NCBI RefSeq assembly: GCF_001638985.1
Contig: NW_017265189.1
Location: 372,001-436,000 of the forward strand
DNA length: 64,000 bases
Source of the DNA: Phycomyces blakesleeanus NRRL 1555(-)
Taxonomy: Eukaryota; Mucoromycota; Mucoromycetes; Mucorales; Phycomycetaceae
Reading direction: 5' to 3'
The notes beneath the pieces were generated by a model. That model saw nothing but the letters and a program-made list of their open reading frames with translations, searched no databases and had not been told where the DNA came from. Below, piece by piece: positions 22,282 to 34,382 of the stretch. Positions within the stretch are counted from its first letter, which is position 1, and each line of letters begins with the position of its first letter. The position numbers were made by a program, and so were the translations under genes.

Positions 22282-23821
22282 TAAAAGTCCAGTATAAATA
22301 AATAAATAAATAAATATTTGTGTGCGTGTGATAGAGAGAGAGCTAGTGCATATATATATACACACACTGTCTAAATATTTAAATTATATTTTGATATATT
22401 TTGTGCTTCCTATACACAGAAACACAATTCAATAAATTTATATATAAAAAGGCATGTTGTTCCAGAATTCACAGAAAGAATAAAAATGAATATCCACGAA
22501 GAGGTTAAATTTGATGATAATTATTATATATAAATAAATAAATATAAAATCGAAACAAGGTTTTATCTAGTGTTACATGGACTGCCTTGTACAATCGATT
22601 GGCGAGGACGTGCTCTACCCACCGTGGTTTTCATTTGCGGGACCACCAGAAATAAATAAATAAGTAAAAAAAAATGAATGCAAAAAGTTGAATAGATTTA
22701 CCATTTTGCCCATCATCATCGGCATCGGCATTTGTATACCAATCACTCGATATTAATACTTATATAAATCAAGAGAGGTAAAAGCGCAATAGACAAGTGT
22801 TTTAAAAAAAAAACTCGAAATTCAATTGAATTCAATTATAGAGAGGAGATTAAATAATTATATAGTGCAAAAAAAAAGAAAAAAAAAGTTACATATTGTG
22901 GAAATCGAGTTTAAAGAAGCTCCATTCCTTTCCGATCATTAGTTAGCTAACTAGTAAGTTATATTGACAAGTATTTATTCAAGTCAATAAATTACCAGGG
23001 ATTTTTACAATAATTTGAAATAGAATCTGGTATCAAAATATTTTAGCTTCTTTTCTATACAATATTCTAAACAAAAAGGTACTTCTTTGGTACATGTGAA
23101 GGAAAATAAGCTAAAGCTATTCTTAGATTCCCATTTTTTATTTTATATTTTATTTTATTTGAGATCAAGAATGTAGGGCAAGATGCATGTATATATATTA
23201 TTTCTAGTCTACATAGGACTGTTTAATATTCACTGTATTTACTGTATTCATTCAGCTTAATCATAGTCGGACAGAAAGGATATTAATAATATAAACGTGT
23301 ATGTGTTCATTTCCTTTAAAAATATATAATAATTACTATTACTGTTGGTATTAGTATCAGTATTTTTATATTATTATTCAGAAGCACGCTATCCTTGGAC
23401 AACTTTGGCCATGTCCAATCGGCTAACGAAAACACGGCTTCGTTTTGTCCTTTTTTTTTCTGACAGGGTTCAAAAAAAAAAGGATATTCGAAATTATTTT
23501 ATATGTAGTATAAATTAAACATGTTACACTAATGTTCTCGACAACTGGGAAAGAAAATTTCCTCATAATTGACTGGTTCCAAAAATATATATATATAAAA
23601 AAAAATTGAAGACGAAAGAACCGAAAAAGAAACGAAGTTAAGATCATCTTTAATTGCACATGTAATATAATATAATATTTTATATTGTGAAGAAATAAAA
23701 ACAACTATAAAGAACGAAGAAGAAAAGCTAAATAAATTTAACTAGTAAAATCATATTTCTCTCTCTTTCTTCTCTCTTTCTTATCCACCCCCCCCCCCCC
23801 TACTCTATCAATTAACATAAT
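22282..23821. other. AT-rich spacer upstream of the pathogen-related gene
   Basis: Microsatellites ((TAAA)n near 22296-22312, GA near 22334) and poly(C)13 at 23788-23800, only about 20 bp before the next ATG. The last 70 bp (TCTCTC/CTTTCT) is a pyrimidine-rich leader. No other gene is seen. Confidence 0.5.
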
Positions 23822-25214
23822 ATGGCCGGCCTTCCTGATTTCATGACAAACCCCAACGCTGTCCTCAACGACAAGGACCACGAATGGCGTTACAACCGTG
23901 TACCTGACTACACAAAGGTCAACGCTGCCTTTGAAGCCGGTAAGAATCATTTTCTTGGCAATTAGACTTTTTCAACAAAGTTTATATACAGCATATAATT
24001 GCATATCCAGAACTATTCTTTTCTTTCTTATTAAATGGTATATAAAACTTTAATTAATCACCTTTTGGTATTTTACTTTTCTCTTCTGTAAAATAGAAAA
24101 GTCAAAGGAGCATCCCGAAGGATCCCTCGAGAGCCTTGTCTCCAACCTCGTAAAGGTAAAAATTATTTGAATAATTAGTCTTAAAAAGTAAAGAAAAAAA
24201 TAAAACAAGTAGTTGACATGTAATATTTGTCTGTAGAACTGGGAAAAGGAAGTTTCTTACAAGCTTCGTGCCGACCAAATCCGCACCATTGATCACACCA
24301 AGTACAGATTCTCTGTCAACGGAAAGGAATGGCACGATGTTGAAGACATGCTCAAGGTAAATAAATAAGTGCAGTGTTATCTATCAACCAATTACTTTTT
24401 TGTATTAAATCCTTTTGTTATATAAAGATTGGTACCTACAACGCTCTTATTGGTGACACTGAGCTTTACAAGGCTAGCGAGAGTGACTTTAGCGATTCCC
24501 ACAAGCTTTTCAAGCGTTGTCTCCGCACCTTTTCCTGGGAAGTTCTCGAGGTTTACAGTGGTCCTCCCACTGTTGCCTTCAAGTGGCGGTAATTATTTTT
24601 TTTTCTTTTTTCTTTTATTTTACTTTAATTGATTAATATAATATATTGTCACAAAGAGCAATAACACCAAAATAGATAAATAGATAAATAGATAGATAGA
24701 TAGATGTTTGGAATAAAATTTGGTTTCATAAAGCTCACGATTGATATACTTGATAACCATTGCTCACTATCATTCTCATTATTTATAGCCACTGGGGTAC
24801 TATGACTGGTGATCTGTCAGTCAAGCTTGGTAATGGAAAGAAGCTTGAGGCTCCTGCTTCCAACGAGGTTGTCCAGACCTTTGGTATTACCGTTGCCAAA
24901 GTCAATGACAAATTCGAGATTGAACAGGTAAAAATAAATAAAGAATAGTAAATTACCTTGTGGTTGGGTTGGGATACAATTTTCTTATATATTTATTTAT
25001 TTATTTTTACTTGATTTCTGATACACACAAATGCACGATTACTAATTTTCTATCTATAAATTCATTCATAAATTATTATTATTACTACTTTTGACAGCTC
25101 GAGACCTTCTATGATCCCAACGACTTGATGAAGCAGTTGGCTAAGAACAAAAAGACCGAAGAGGGAGAGCAGGCTGTCCAGTCATCCGGTTCAAAGTGTC
25201 CTTTTGCTGCCTAA
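23822..25214 (+). CDS. Pathogen-related (PRP) SnoaL-like protein (6 exons, 237 aa)
   Basis: Exons 23822-23939, 24097-24155, 24237-24356, 24428-24588, 24789-24927 and 25098-25214 join in frame to 237 residues plus TAA. The protein shows EWRYNRVPDYTKVNAAFEAE, HPEGSLESLVSNLVKNWEKE, IRTIDHTKYRFSVNGK, IGTYNALIGD, LEVYSGPPTVAFKWRHWG and a C-terminal FYDPNDLMKQL. This matches the family named after barley pathogen-related protein, which has an NTF2-like/SnoaL fold and fungal members of unknown reaction. The family length (230-260 aa) fits. The codons are richer in C-ending forms than in neighbours (GAC, ACC, AAG, CTC), which suggests high expression. The protein ends in CPFAA with no targeting signal seen. 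Confidence 0.88.
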
Positions 25215-25665
25215 AAGTAGAAAAAGAGAGATAGAGAAGAAACAAAATAAAGCTCTGTGCTCAATATCATTCATTGATGAGCCTCTATGTATCAATACCA
25301 AAATATCTTGCAATATATATTACACACTTATTTGAAAAATATACTTGTATTCAAAATGTGCTTATCTCTCTAGTATCTGTGCACACTTTTCTGTGCGACT
25401 ATGGGTTATAGTTTGAAGAAGGTTCTTACAAATAGAATATAAAGAATATATATATATATATATAAATAAAAAGAGTATAAATAGGCTAAACTGTACATAT
25501 TAGCACTATGCGCTGGTATGAGTATGAGTATGAGCATGAGTATGAGCATGAGCATGAGTATGGGTATGAGTATGTATATGAATGTGAATGTGAATGTGGG
25601 TTTGGATTTGTGCCTTTGAGTACCTGTATTTCTTTTTCTCTATATGTTTTACAGAGACAGATATT

Positions 25666-25699
<34 letters not shown>

Positions 25700-25758
25700 T
25701 TTTATTTTATTTTATTTTATTTAACGCTTTTTAAAACGGTACAATATATAACGTCTTA
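25215..25758. repeat. Spacer with (ATGAGT)n, (TATG)n and (TTTTA)n
   Basis: A hexamer array TGAGTA/TGAGCA covers about 25515-25580, (TATG)n about 25671-25700 and (TTTTA)n about 25700-25722. The apparent open frame across it (EYEYEHEYEHEHEY) is a repeat translation and not a gene. Confidence 0.85.
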
Positions 25759-28700
25759 TCAATGCTTCAAGCCTAAATATTTGTCTCGTTCAATTTGTGC
25801 TGGGGTCTTATTATTATCATTAGTATTATTGTTATAGTTTATATTATTGTTATTCACATTCGTAGTCGAAGTAGCATTAATAGTAGTAGTAGTAGTAGTG
25901 GGAATGGGAGTTGTCGCCGTATTCGTATTCGTATTCGTATTCGTGTTCGTGTTCGTGTTCGCAGTCCAAGGAGCTGATCCGCGCGGCTGTCGTCGTTGAT
26001 TGCGTAAATTTTCTTCATCATTGGCCACGCCAGTCTTTTTTCCAGCTTCTTGTATCCTTGCCCGTTCAGCAAGAACTAACCCGCTAGGTTTGATTTCTTC
26101 AAATCTTTTTACCACAGATGGTTGAACAATCTGCTTCTTTTTTTCCGGCACTTTTACGGGTGGATCATCACAAGCTGGTATCATTGTTTGGACTGTAGAT
26201 GACGAAAATGACACGGTTGGTGTCGGTCCTTGCACAACCACATCTTCATCCATAAAACCTATTGGCATCAATGGTCGCCGTCTTGGCTGATGTAGCTGCT
26301 GCTGCTGTGGTTGCTGCTGCTGCTGTGGTTGCTGCCCTCTCAAAGAAAGCGATACAAGATGTTGGTTCTGTAACCGAGGATTGATACTTCCAACAGGGGA
26401 AAATCCTGGGCGGAATGTGCTGCCTGTGTCTGAAGAGTTTAGGCTGGACAATGAACCACTTTCTTTTACGTTACTTGCGTTCCAGGTGGCCTGAAGCATT
26501 CTTCGGATAGTGTCTACATTACCACTGACTGGTCTTGCAGTCGTGCCCGGGGACAGACTTCCAAATGGACTTGTGTTGTTGCTTGTTTCGGTACGGTTAT
26601 TTCCACGTATAAGAATATTACGTGATACCGGCAAAGTACTCGAGGCCAGCTCATTACTGCTTCGGTTTGTATTGTTGTTGCTAGTGGTCGTATTTATGGC
26701 GGTAGTGATGTTGTTACCATTTGTGCTGCAGTTGCCGCTCATGCCTTGAGACCCAGTCTGATCGCCAAGTCTGGTCTGTTCTTCAGATGCAGGGGTGTTG
26801 GTGTGGGTATAGGTGGGAGCAGGGGTTATAGCTGTAGATTGGTCTGGAGATTGGGCTAGAGATGGGGCCGAGGATAGACGAGCAGCGGCCATGTGAGTTT
26901 GTATCGACACCGAAGGTGACAGTTCTATCTTTTGGCTTTCTTGCTCAACAGTGTCAAAGATAGCCTTCAGAGAACGTACACCCTGGACTGATGTGTGCGC
27001 TGTAGTGGGAATCTGACTGGTGCGACCAAGTGTGGCTCGTTTTGAGAGCCGGCGACATGGTACGGCTATTGGAAGAGGAATCTTGGGTTTTTCCTCTGTA
27101 TGGAAAGTAGAAGACCTTCCAGAGACTGTGGCTGACCCAGAGTGAACATATCGACGTCCTAGTAGTTGTGGTGGTGATGGTGTTGAGGATGACGATTTAT
27201 ATTGCTGCTGTTGCTGCTGTTGTTGAGCTAAGCTGGCGCCAAACATCACATGACTGATGTTCGAGAGCTCTCCAGAACTAGACGAACTACGAGATGAGAC
27301 ACTAGCGGCTGAAGAATATCCAAAGTCTTGGGAGTGGAACAGAGCAGAGTCGGGGGCGTGTAACTGTGATTGTGATTGGAATTGGGATTGTGCGTGTGAG
27401 TGGGATCCTACACTTCCACGATGTTTGGCTGCACTTGCTGCTGCAGAGTGGCGATCGTCAGCTACGATACTATCTCTCACTAGTCTGTGGGCAGACCCGG
27501 GTGTGATGGGAATATTGTCCAGAGCATGGGTCGTTCTGCTCCGTACACTAAAATAATCCATGTCACTTCCTGTTCTGTACATTGATTGAGTTAAAGACGC
27601 TGCGTGGTTTGAGGCCTCTGTGGGGGTTGTGTGGACCGCAGCATAGAGAACGTCTCGGTTTGTCACGATAGAGTGAGGCTTCACTTTTCGCGTTGCATGT
27701 CTGGAAACGTTGTGTGCACTAGTGATCGATGGTCCAGGCCCACTTTGGGCTGCATTGTTGCTGGCTGAAATACTTTGTAGTGGATGGTGGAGTCCAGATC
27801 CACCACCACCGCTACCATTGATACTGATACTAAGACTATTGCTACTTCCTTTGGACCAATCAGGTACTGTGAGTTTGAATCCATCGGAAATTGGTGAAGT
27901 GCTAGGAGAATAATAAGGGACAGTCGGCAGGTTGAAAATACTTGTTTCACTCAAGAGAGTGCATGCTTCAGGGCTGCCGATTATTAAAGAGTGAGTGTCG
28001 GCGTGAATTTGATTGTCGCACATTGATTCTCCTGAAGACTGAAAGCTTCTTGCTGTTGAAGGACGTGGCAATCGACTATGGCGAGCTGGTGGGACAGTAT
28101 CTTTCTTTGTTATTGATGCTAATGTAGTTGCTGTTCCTACAGCTGTAGCTGTTGACGTTGATGTTGCTATTGCTGACGATGATGATGATGCCGTGGATGT
28201 TGACGAGGATGATGATGATGCATCAAATAATTGACTGACAGGGATAGAAGACGCTTTGGTAGATTTTTTACGACGCAGGGATTGACGCAGTGTGGATCGA
28301 AGGGTTGCGGTTTTTTGCTGAAATGTAGAATAAAAGAATTGCTGCTGCTGTTGTTTTTGCTGTTTCTTTTCTTCTACGGTGATTGATACAAACCCTTGCG
28401 CTGGCTTTATTGCCAAAGGCGACGATGGTGATGGCGATAATGATAGTGAATGTTCGGTGTGGATAATGTATTTTGCAAACATATCATTAGCTTCATCAGA
28501 ATTTAATTCCATTTTATCTGAGAAAAAGGAAGTTGCCGGAGGTGGGAAGGGGAGGGCGATCATGTTGTCTTTTGATATTTTTTCCATCTTTGATTGTTGT
28601 GATAGTGATGGCAATGGTGCGACTGTTGTAGTTGATGTTGTTTCTTTTTCTACTGGTAGTGGTGGCAGTGGTGCTTCTACTTCTACTTTTTCTGCCGACT

Positions 28701-29085
28701 GTTGTGCTGTTTTTGCTGCTGTGGATACTATTATAATTGCATTTGGATCTTCCTCTTCCACTCTGGACACAATGCTTGCAGATTTTTTGGTTATTTCAAG
28801 GAATGATCCTGAGGCATTCAAGGTTGGTGAGAGTACAGAAGAAGACATTGTGATGTTGTTTCGATATTTTTCTGGGTAAGCATCACTTGTACGAATGTCT
28901 CTTGGGCTGTTGGAGGCTGTGGACGACTCTATTGAAGTTTGTTTTTCGAACGACATGTCCGCTCCCACGGCTCTTGGTCTTCTAAGTCGTTTTCGAATGA
29001 CATAGTATCCAAATGAAAAGGCCACGAGAGACAGTATTATTGTCAATAGAAGGATTGTCCAAATCGGAAAGCTTGATTTGGACAT
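25759..29085 (-). CDS. Signal-anchor membrane protein with very long Ser/Thr/Gln-rich tail (1108 aa)
   Basis: A single uninterrupted frame starts at the ATG at 29085. Residues 8-30 form one hydrophobic helix followed at once by RKRLRR, so the long C-terminal part should be cytosolic (N-out, positive-inside rule). The rest is low complexity: Ser/Thr-rich, polyQ stretches (QQQQQQQQ near residue 625 and QQPQQQQQ near 895), Asn/Thr repeats (NTNTNTNTNT near 1050) and a C-terminus ending ERDKYLGLKH. Short conserved-looking islands are LPIAVPCRRLSKRATLGR and GVRSLKAIFDTVEQESQKIE. No enzymatic domain is seen. It resembles fungal surface or signalling anchors without a recognised ectodomain, but the family is unknown to me. 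The length and lack of stops make it a real gene. Confidence 0.8.
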   Translation of the reverse strand: MSKSSFPIWTILLLTIILSLVAFSFGYYVIRKRLRRPRAVGADMSFEKQTSIESSTASNSPRDIRTSDAYPEKYRNNITMSSSVLSPTLNASGSFLEITKKSASIVSRVEEEDPNAIIIVSTAAKTAQQSAEKVEVEAPLPPLPVEKETTSTTTVAPLPSLSQQSKMEKISKDNMIALPFPPPATSFFSDKMELNSDEANDMFAKYIIHTEHSLSLSPSPSSPLAIKPAQGFVSITVEEKKQQKQQQQQFFYSTFQQKTATLRSTLRQSLRRKKSTKASSIPVSQLFDASSSSSSTSTASSSSSAIATSTSTATAVGTATTLASITKKDTVPPARHSRLPRPSTARSFQSSGESMCDNQIHADTHSLIIGSPEACTLLSETSIFNLPTVPYYSPSTSPISDGFKLTVPDWSKGSSNSLSISINGSGGGGSGLHHPLQSISASNNAAQSGPGPSITSAHNVSRHATRKVKPHSIVTNRDVLYAAVHTTPTEASNHAASLTQSMYRTGSDMDYFSVRSRTTHALDNIPITPGSAHRLVRDSIVADDRHSAAASAAKHRGSVGSHSHAQSQFQSQSQLHAPDSALFHSQDFGYSSAASVSSRSSSSSGELSNISHVMFGASLAQQQQQQQQYKSSSSTPSPPQLLGRRYVHSGSATVSGRSSTFHTEEKPKIPLPIAVPCRRLSKRATLGRTSQIPTTAHTSVQGVRSLKAIFDTVEQESQKIELSPSVSIQTHMAAARLSSAPSLAQSPDQSTAITPAPTYTHTNTPASEEQTRLGDQTGSQGMSGNCSTNGNNITTAINTTTSNNNTNRSSNELASSTLPVSRNILIRGNNRTETSNNTSPFGSLSPGTTARPVSGNVDTIRRMLQATWNASNVKESGSLSSLNSSDTGSTFRPGFSPVGSINPRLQNQHLVSLSLRGQQPQQQQQPQQQQLHQPRRRPLMPIGFMDEDVVVQGPTPTVSFSSSTVQTMIPACDDPPVKVPEKKKQIVQPSVVKRFEEIKPSGLVLAERARIQEAGKKTGVANDEENLRNQRRQPRGSAPWTANTNTNTNTNTNTNTATTPIPTTTTTTINATSTTNVNNNNINYNNNTNDNNKTPAQIERDKYLGLKH

Positions 29086-31077
29086 TATTGATTGATCTGG
29101 TTGTAAGTTTCTAATGAGCTTGATTTTAGTTAGTTTTTTTTTGCTTTTTTTTTTTGCTTTTTAGCTTTTTGTTTTGTTTTGTAGTAGAAGAGATGAAAAG
29201 AATTTAATTTAATTTTAATACCTACAAGGATAAGTAAGGTCGATATCTTGGTGTGCTGGTGTGCTGTTGTGTTGGTGTGTTGGCGTATTGGTATGTGGGC
29301 TAATAAGCTTGTAGACAGATATGTAGGTATGTATATATGTATATATGTAGATAGATGGGGTAGATCTGTCGATGAGAACAAAGGTAAAGCTATTGTGAAA
29401 TATAATATTATTATTTTTTGAGATCTAAAGATTGATTTTTAGTTGCATTCGCTCATAAATTGATGAAAATAGGTTGATAAGAGAGAAAGGACGCATTCAA
29501 AAGTCAAATCAAGGGGCATTTTAAAAAAACTAGTAGGGACCTCAGGAGGTAGGGATAGAGTAGCGTCGTAAATTGGCAGCAATGCAGAATCTCAAAAACG
29601 ACATTAACACACACACACACAGAGAGAGGAAGAAAGGCAGAAAAAGAAAAATAGACTATTAGGCCACTGGGGGTTGTCTTTTTCTTTTTTACAATAGGAG
29701 TCAGATTACAATTGTTCTCAAGGAGTTGCTTACAATATTTCTTCTTCTTCTTCTTAGTTCTGAGTGATTGTACAAGATACGTTATGTTTTGTTAAGATTG
29801 GTTTGTAGATACAGTATAATATAGTATATATATACAATTTGCACTCATTTACACACACATACAGAGAGAGAGAGATTAACCTTTATTTATTTATATATTG
29901 TATTGTATTTTATTATGATGTACTGCCTTGTGTCTAACTTTGGCGGATAGTATTTTTACAATCGTCCACCTATATTAATGACGTGCATGCTTGTAAAACA
30001 AATAGGAGAGGATGTGTTAAAATAATAAGAAAGTATATCTCATTAACACAAAATATCTAGAAATGAACTGCTGGCTATGATAAAGAGTTCATAAGAAATA
30101 CATATCTTTTATAATCTCACAAGACAGCCATTTGATACTAAACCTTTTCTTTCTCTCTCTCTCTCTCTTTCTCTCTTTTTCTTTTGATCTACAAAGTGCA
30201 ATATTGGCCAATAACTCATTACATACTTTATACTAAAATAATTTAATTTACGTTGCCATAGGTTAGCATTCGTTGCTACAGGTTACTTTAATTTACCAGT
30301 AAACATTGATTTGTTTTTGTCAAATATAATATAATACAATACAGGGTAAATGCTTTATTGCTTATTAATTAACTATTTTTATTTGGATGATCTGTAGAAG
30401 CTCAACATTTTGCGCAATTGATTTCTTTAAGTCATTCAAGATGGACTGCAGAATTATGCAGTATACATATGTATATATATGTGTGTGTCTGTGTGTATCT
30501 GTGTGTACATATGTACATTAGACGATAAATAGATGGCAAGAATGACTGTATGGTATATCAGTGGTGGCAAAGCCGAAAAAAAACCAGACCAAACAAAATT
30601 AAACCAAACTAAAACAAAGCAAAACACAGTACAATACAATACAGTTGAATAGAATAGAATAGAATAGAATAAAATAGCAAATATGTATATATTTGATTCG
30701 ATATTATTCCAAATAGCCTTTTTAACGATATATATACTTATTAAGTCTAGAAAAAAGAATCTAGAGGAGGGAAATTCCATATGTAAATAAAAAATCCAAA
30801 GAATAAGGCTATTTTATTCTTATTTATTTGATTATTTGTGTGTATACCTAATATATATATATATATACATACAAGTGTAGCTATATTGACATGTTGTCAG
30901 TGCGAGAACACGACTATGGTGTGTTTAGGTATTCAAATCTAAATCCAAATCCAAATACTTTATTTTGATTGGCCCGTCCTGACCAGTTTTGGATTAATTT
31001 CTATGTAAAAAGAAAAAGAAACAAAGGCACGGAATTGTGTGAGTCTAATAAATACTAATGTTCTCATTTTAGTGCCA

Positions 31078-31123
<46 letters not shown>

Positions 31124-33635
31124 TGTCCATTGTTCGATCATTTTGTTTGATCTAAATACCATCAAGTCAAATATCAAATGATTTACTTTGAGAATTCAAG
31201 GTGATGACGGTTAAGCTACAAAAGGTAATATGAAATAAACCCTGATTTGTGGCTATATTTTGTTTTTTAGCGAAACAAAGAAAGTTTTGTTATAAAACCA
31301 ACCCTAACAATAAAATATTAAAATAATAATGAAAAAATAATATGTACATATATATATATCTTTATCTATATACATGCATGCAAGTAGTTACATATACATA
31401 TATGCTTGTTGTTGTTATGGTTACAGCAATATCAGACTCAAATAAATAAATAAATAAATAAATATATTCGATAGATAAATATCTCCTTAAAAATAAGTAT
31501 CTATGGTGATTCTTTTATTTTATTTTATTTTATTCACAATTCAAAATGCAAAATCAATTATCATTTAAGACTTTCTTTATGATATCGTTTATTTTTTGTA
31601 AAAAAAAAAAGGGGGGCTTGGATTATGGTAATTGATATTTGACTTTGATACATTTTGTATATACATTCAAGCAATCTTTCTTCAAGACATCTTCCCACAA
31701 TATACATATATACACGACAGACACATAAAGAGAAAATACTTCAATTTGATATATATATAATGACAATTAACCAAAAGACAAATTCTTTTTATCCTCCCTG
31801 AAACGGCAAACAAAAAAAAAAACAGGGAAAATATGATTTCACCCTGCTGTTGTCAATCAAAGACATTCTATTATTTTGCTTTCGTCCCAACTATACCGTA
31901 CATTGAGACCCAAAACAGTGGATCAACAATAAGATAGGCTAATTCGTATTATTAATACATATATATATATGATTTCTCTAAACCTTGAGTGAATTGACTA
32001 TTTTTTTTTAAATAGACGAATAGAGATGAGCGAATCAAATGAGTTTTTAATATTTTTTTTTTACAAAGAGCGATTGTGTGAAAGAGAGAAAAAATTATTA
32101 TTATTTTTAATGAGCGAAAAAAAAATTAATCCAAAAATCAGAGTCATAATAAGGAGTAACAATAACCGTAATCAGCTATCAATGTAAAAGAGAAAAAAAG
32201 GTGTAGAAAAGAGTATAGGGCAGATAAAAGCAACAGCTATATGAATTTTTCAATAATATTTGACTGTAGGCTCTTATAATCTATAAACTTTTAGCTTCAT
32301 ACCACTAAAAAAAAAACAATGAAACCCGATATTAAATAAATAATGGCGTTAATTTGTCAGGTCGCTAATCCCTGTACTGTAAGTTTAAATTCAAAACAAA
32401 AAATAGAAGATAAATATATGCCATGATATTTGTAGTAGCTTATTATTATTTTTTTAAAGAAATAAGGAAACATTCAATACATTCATATCACTCGAGCAAA
32501 TACCACAAGTTCTTCTAATAAATAATATTAAATATATTGCTCCGATAAAACCATCTTTGTCTCACCATTATGTGATCAATATCGGAAATGTTTAAGCGGA
32601 CATTAAGTTCGTAGCTTACGCAGTCTATCGTATCCTACGCGTTCCCGTCCTCAAGATCTAAGTATCTTATTTTTTTAATCATTTAATAAAAATGAAAATA
32701 AAGTAATAATTTTAATGTGATGTTATTGTAAAATGTCAATTTTATCATCGTATTATTTCACAAATGAAATTTTGTAAAGTCTATTTCTTGTAATGATATT
32801 TTAATTGCTGGATTTTGTTACATGGTTTTGTGATATTGCTGACTATATTATATGCTGGTAGAGTATATGTGTTTAGTGTAATGTAGTGCGTGAGTATTTT
32901 GTTGTATAAATGTAAATATAGACCAACATGTACATGTACATATGTATGCACGCAGGTATGTCGATATGTGCTTATTGTGTATAATTCTATCTTCTCAGGC
33001 CTTTCCCACCCAATTTCCGCCTGTTCACTTTGAAAAGCATGCAATAATATTATACACATATATTTGGTTATTGTAAAGAAAAAACCTTTTTTTTTTTACC
33101 AACCAAAATAATAATAATCAGATTTGCAAATCATTTGAAAAGATCCAAGAATCGTAATTCTTTCAAAAGTGAGTAGATTTTTCTTTTATCTACATCGATC
33201 TACTTGTCCTAAAAGGGTGGTCCAGATCTTCAATCTAATACGATATAGATACATACAAATGTTATATATATATATATGTCAAGACAGGCAATTTTCAAAT
33301 TCACAAGACAATATATATATATCACATCATATACATATATATTTTGGAATGACAGTTTACAAAATAAATATATGGGTTTTTAATACAAAATGCAGATAAT
33401 GTACAAAAAAATATTTGACAAGTATTGTTAAAATCTTGTATGTATAAGCCATAGTAATGTGTGCTGCGGGCTATTCGCTTTACAAAGTAGAACAAGAAGT
33501 TAAAATGAAAGAAAGGCTGACACAATTTTTTTTTACATTCTATACTTTTATAGATCTATTTATTTATTTATTTATTTATGTACTTGTATATTTTTATACT
33601 TTTATATGGACAATGATAGAGGAGGTAGACCTAAC
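29086..33635. other. 4.5-kb gene-free spacer rich in microsatellites
   Basis: Long AT-rich stretch with (AC)n/(AG)n near 29610-29640, (TC)n near 30155-30175, (TA)n(TG)n at 31079-31123, (AAAT)n near 31441-31462 and many poly(A/T) runs. The short frames in it are repeat-derived. A protein-like minus-strand segment near 32530-32660 (ISDIDHIMVRQRWFYRSN) is too short to annotate. Confidence 0.5.
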
Positions 33636-34382
33636 CTACAAGTGAGTCTTTATATTATTAAGCCAAGAAATAGACAACCTCTGCCTTTTTGGGTTACTAC
33701 TACTATTGCTATTATTACTGCCACAACCACTGCCACCACATCTACCACTGACACTTCGACTATCACTACATTTACCACTACCACTGCGATTACCACAGCT
33801 ATTACTTTCTGAATTCAATGACTGTGTGGGTTGATTCGATACTGGCTCCATCATTTGATCTTCACACTCGCTCTTGGAATATGTATCAGTCACACTACCT
33901 GTCACATAGTGAGGTTCTGATTTTCTCGTTTTCTTGATAATTCGATTTTTTATACGTGTCCACATTGGATTGTCTTGAGTAGTAGGAATTGGGCGTGAGG
34001 AAGAAGGAAAAGGAGAAAGAGATGTCGAGGCATTATTGGCGTATTCAAACTCTGGATTGGGAATCATTAAGGCATCTTGATTAGAATGAGACTGTGTTGT
34101 TAGAGTTGTGGATGGATTGATGGGATCAACGGTCTGAGTCGACCTGTTGTCGTTGGTATTCCGCCTATGTCGTGACACACCGGCCACGATAGAAGGGATG
34201 TATGGGCTAGAGGAGAATTCATCGGTTGAGACAACCGTAATAATCGAAAATGGTGACGAATGGGGAGCTGTTGGAGAGGCATCCAATGGGGTTGACACAC
34301 TGAATGAATCTGTACTATCATTTGTCACACAGGACGATAAGGAACAATGTACTGGCCTAACTAGTGGGTCTTTTGATGCCAT
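33636..34382 (-). CDS. Ser/Thr/Asn-rich protein of unknown function (about 248 aa)
   Basis: The frame is open from 34556, but the first 58 codons are low complexity or hydrophobic and overlap likely leader sequence, so I favour the ATG at 34382 (MASKDPLVRPVHCSLSS). The protein is Ser/Thr/Pro-rich, has a basic patch MWTRIKNRIIKKTRKSEPHY near the middle, a Ser/Gly/Cys-rich repeat (GSGKCSDSRSVSGRCGGSG) made by trinucleotide repeats, and ends NPKRQRLSISWLNNIKTHL, which includes a nuclear-localisation-like KRQR. No domain is recognised. A GTAGGT at the end (33640) could be a splice donor, so the true 3' end is uncertain. Confidence 0.5.
   Translation of the reverse strand: MASKDPLVRPVHCSLSSCVTNDSTDSFSVSTPLDASPTAPHSSPFSIITVVSTDEFSSSPYIPSIVAGVSRHRRNTNDNRSTQTVDPINPSTTLTTQSHSNQDALMIPNPEFEYANNASTSLSPFPSSSRPIPTTQDNPMWTRIKNRIIKKTRKSEPHYVTGSVTDTYSKSECEDQMMEPVSNQPTQSLNSESNSCGNRSGSGKCSDSRSVSGRCGGSGCGSNNSNSSSNPKRQRLSISWLNNIKTHL

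Noticed and set aside
22560..22660. GC-richer stretch considered as a tRNA or small RNA gene
   Set aside because: No cloverleaf, no A/B box pair and no GGTTCGA-type loop could be made out.
23788..23800. Poly(C) runs (also 14509-14528) as assembly gaps or special elements
   Set aside because: Homopolymers of 13-20 C occur naturally here among other microsatellites; nothing else marks them.
25508..25837. 109-codon plus-strand frame starting MRWYEYEYEHEY
   Set aside because: Made by the ATGAGT hexamer array and other repeats; overlaps the 3' end of the 1108-aa gene on the other strand.
32520..32660. Short minus-strand coding-like stretch (ISDIDHIMVRQRWFYRSN)
   Set aside because: Under 50 codons, contains a stop and has no family signature.
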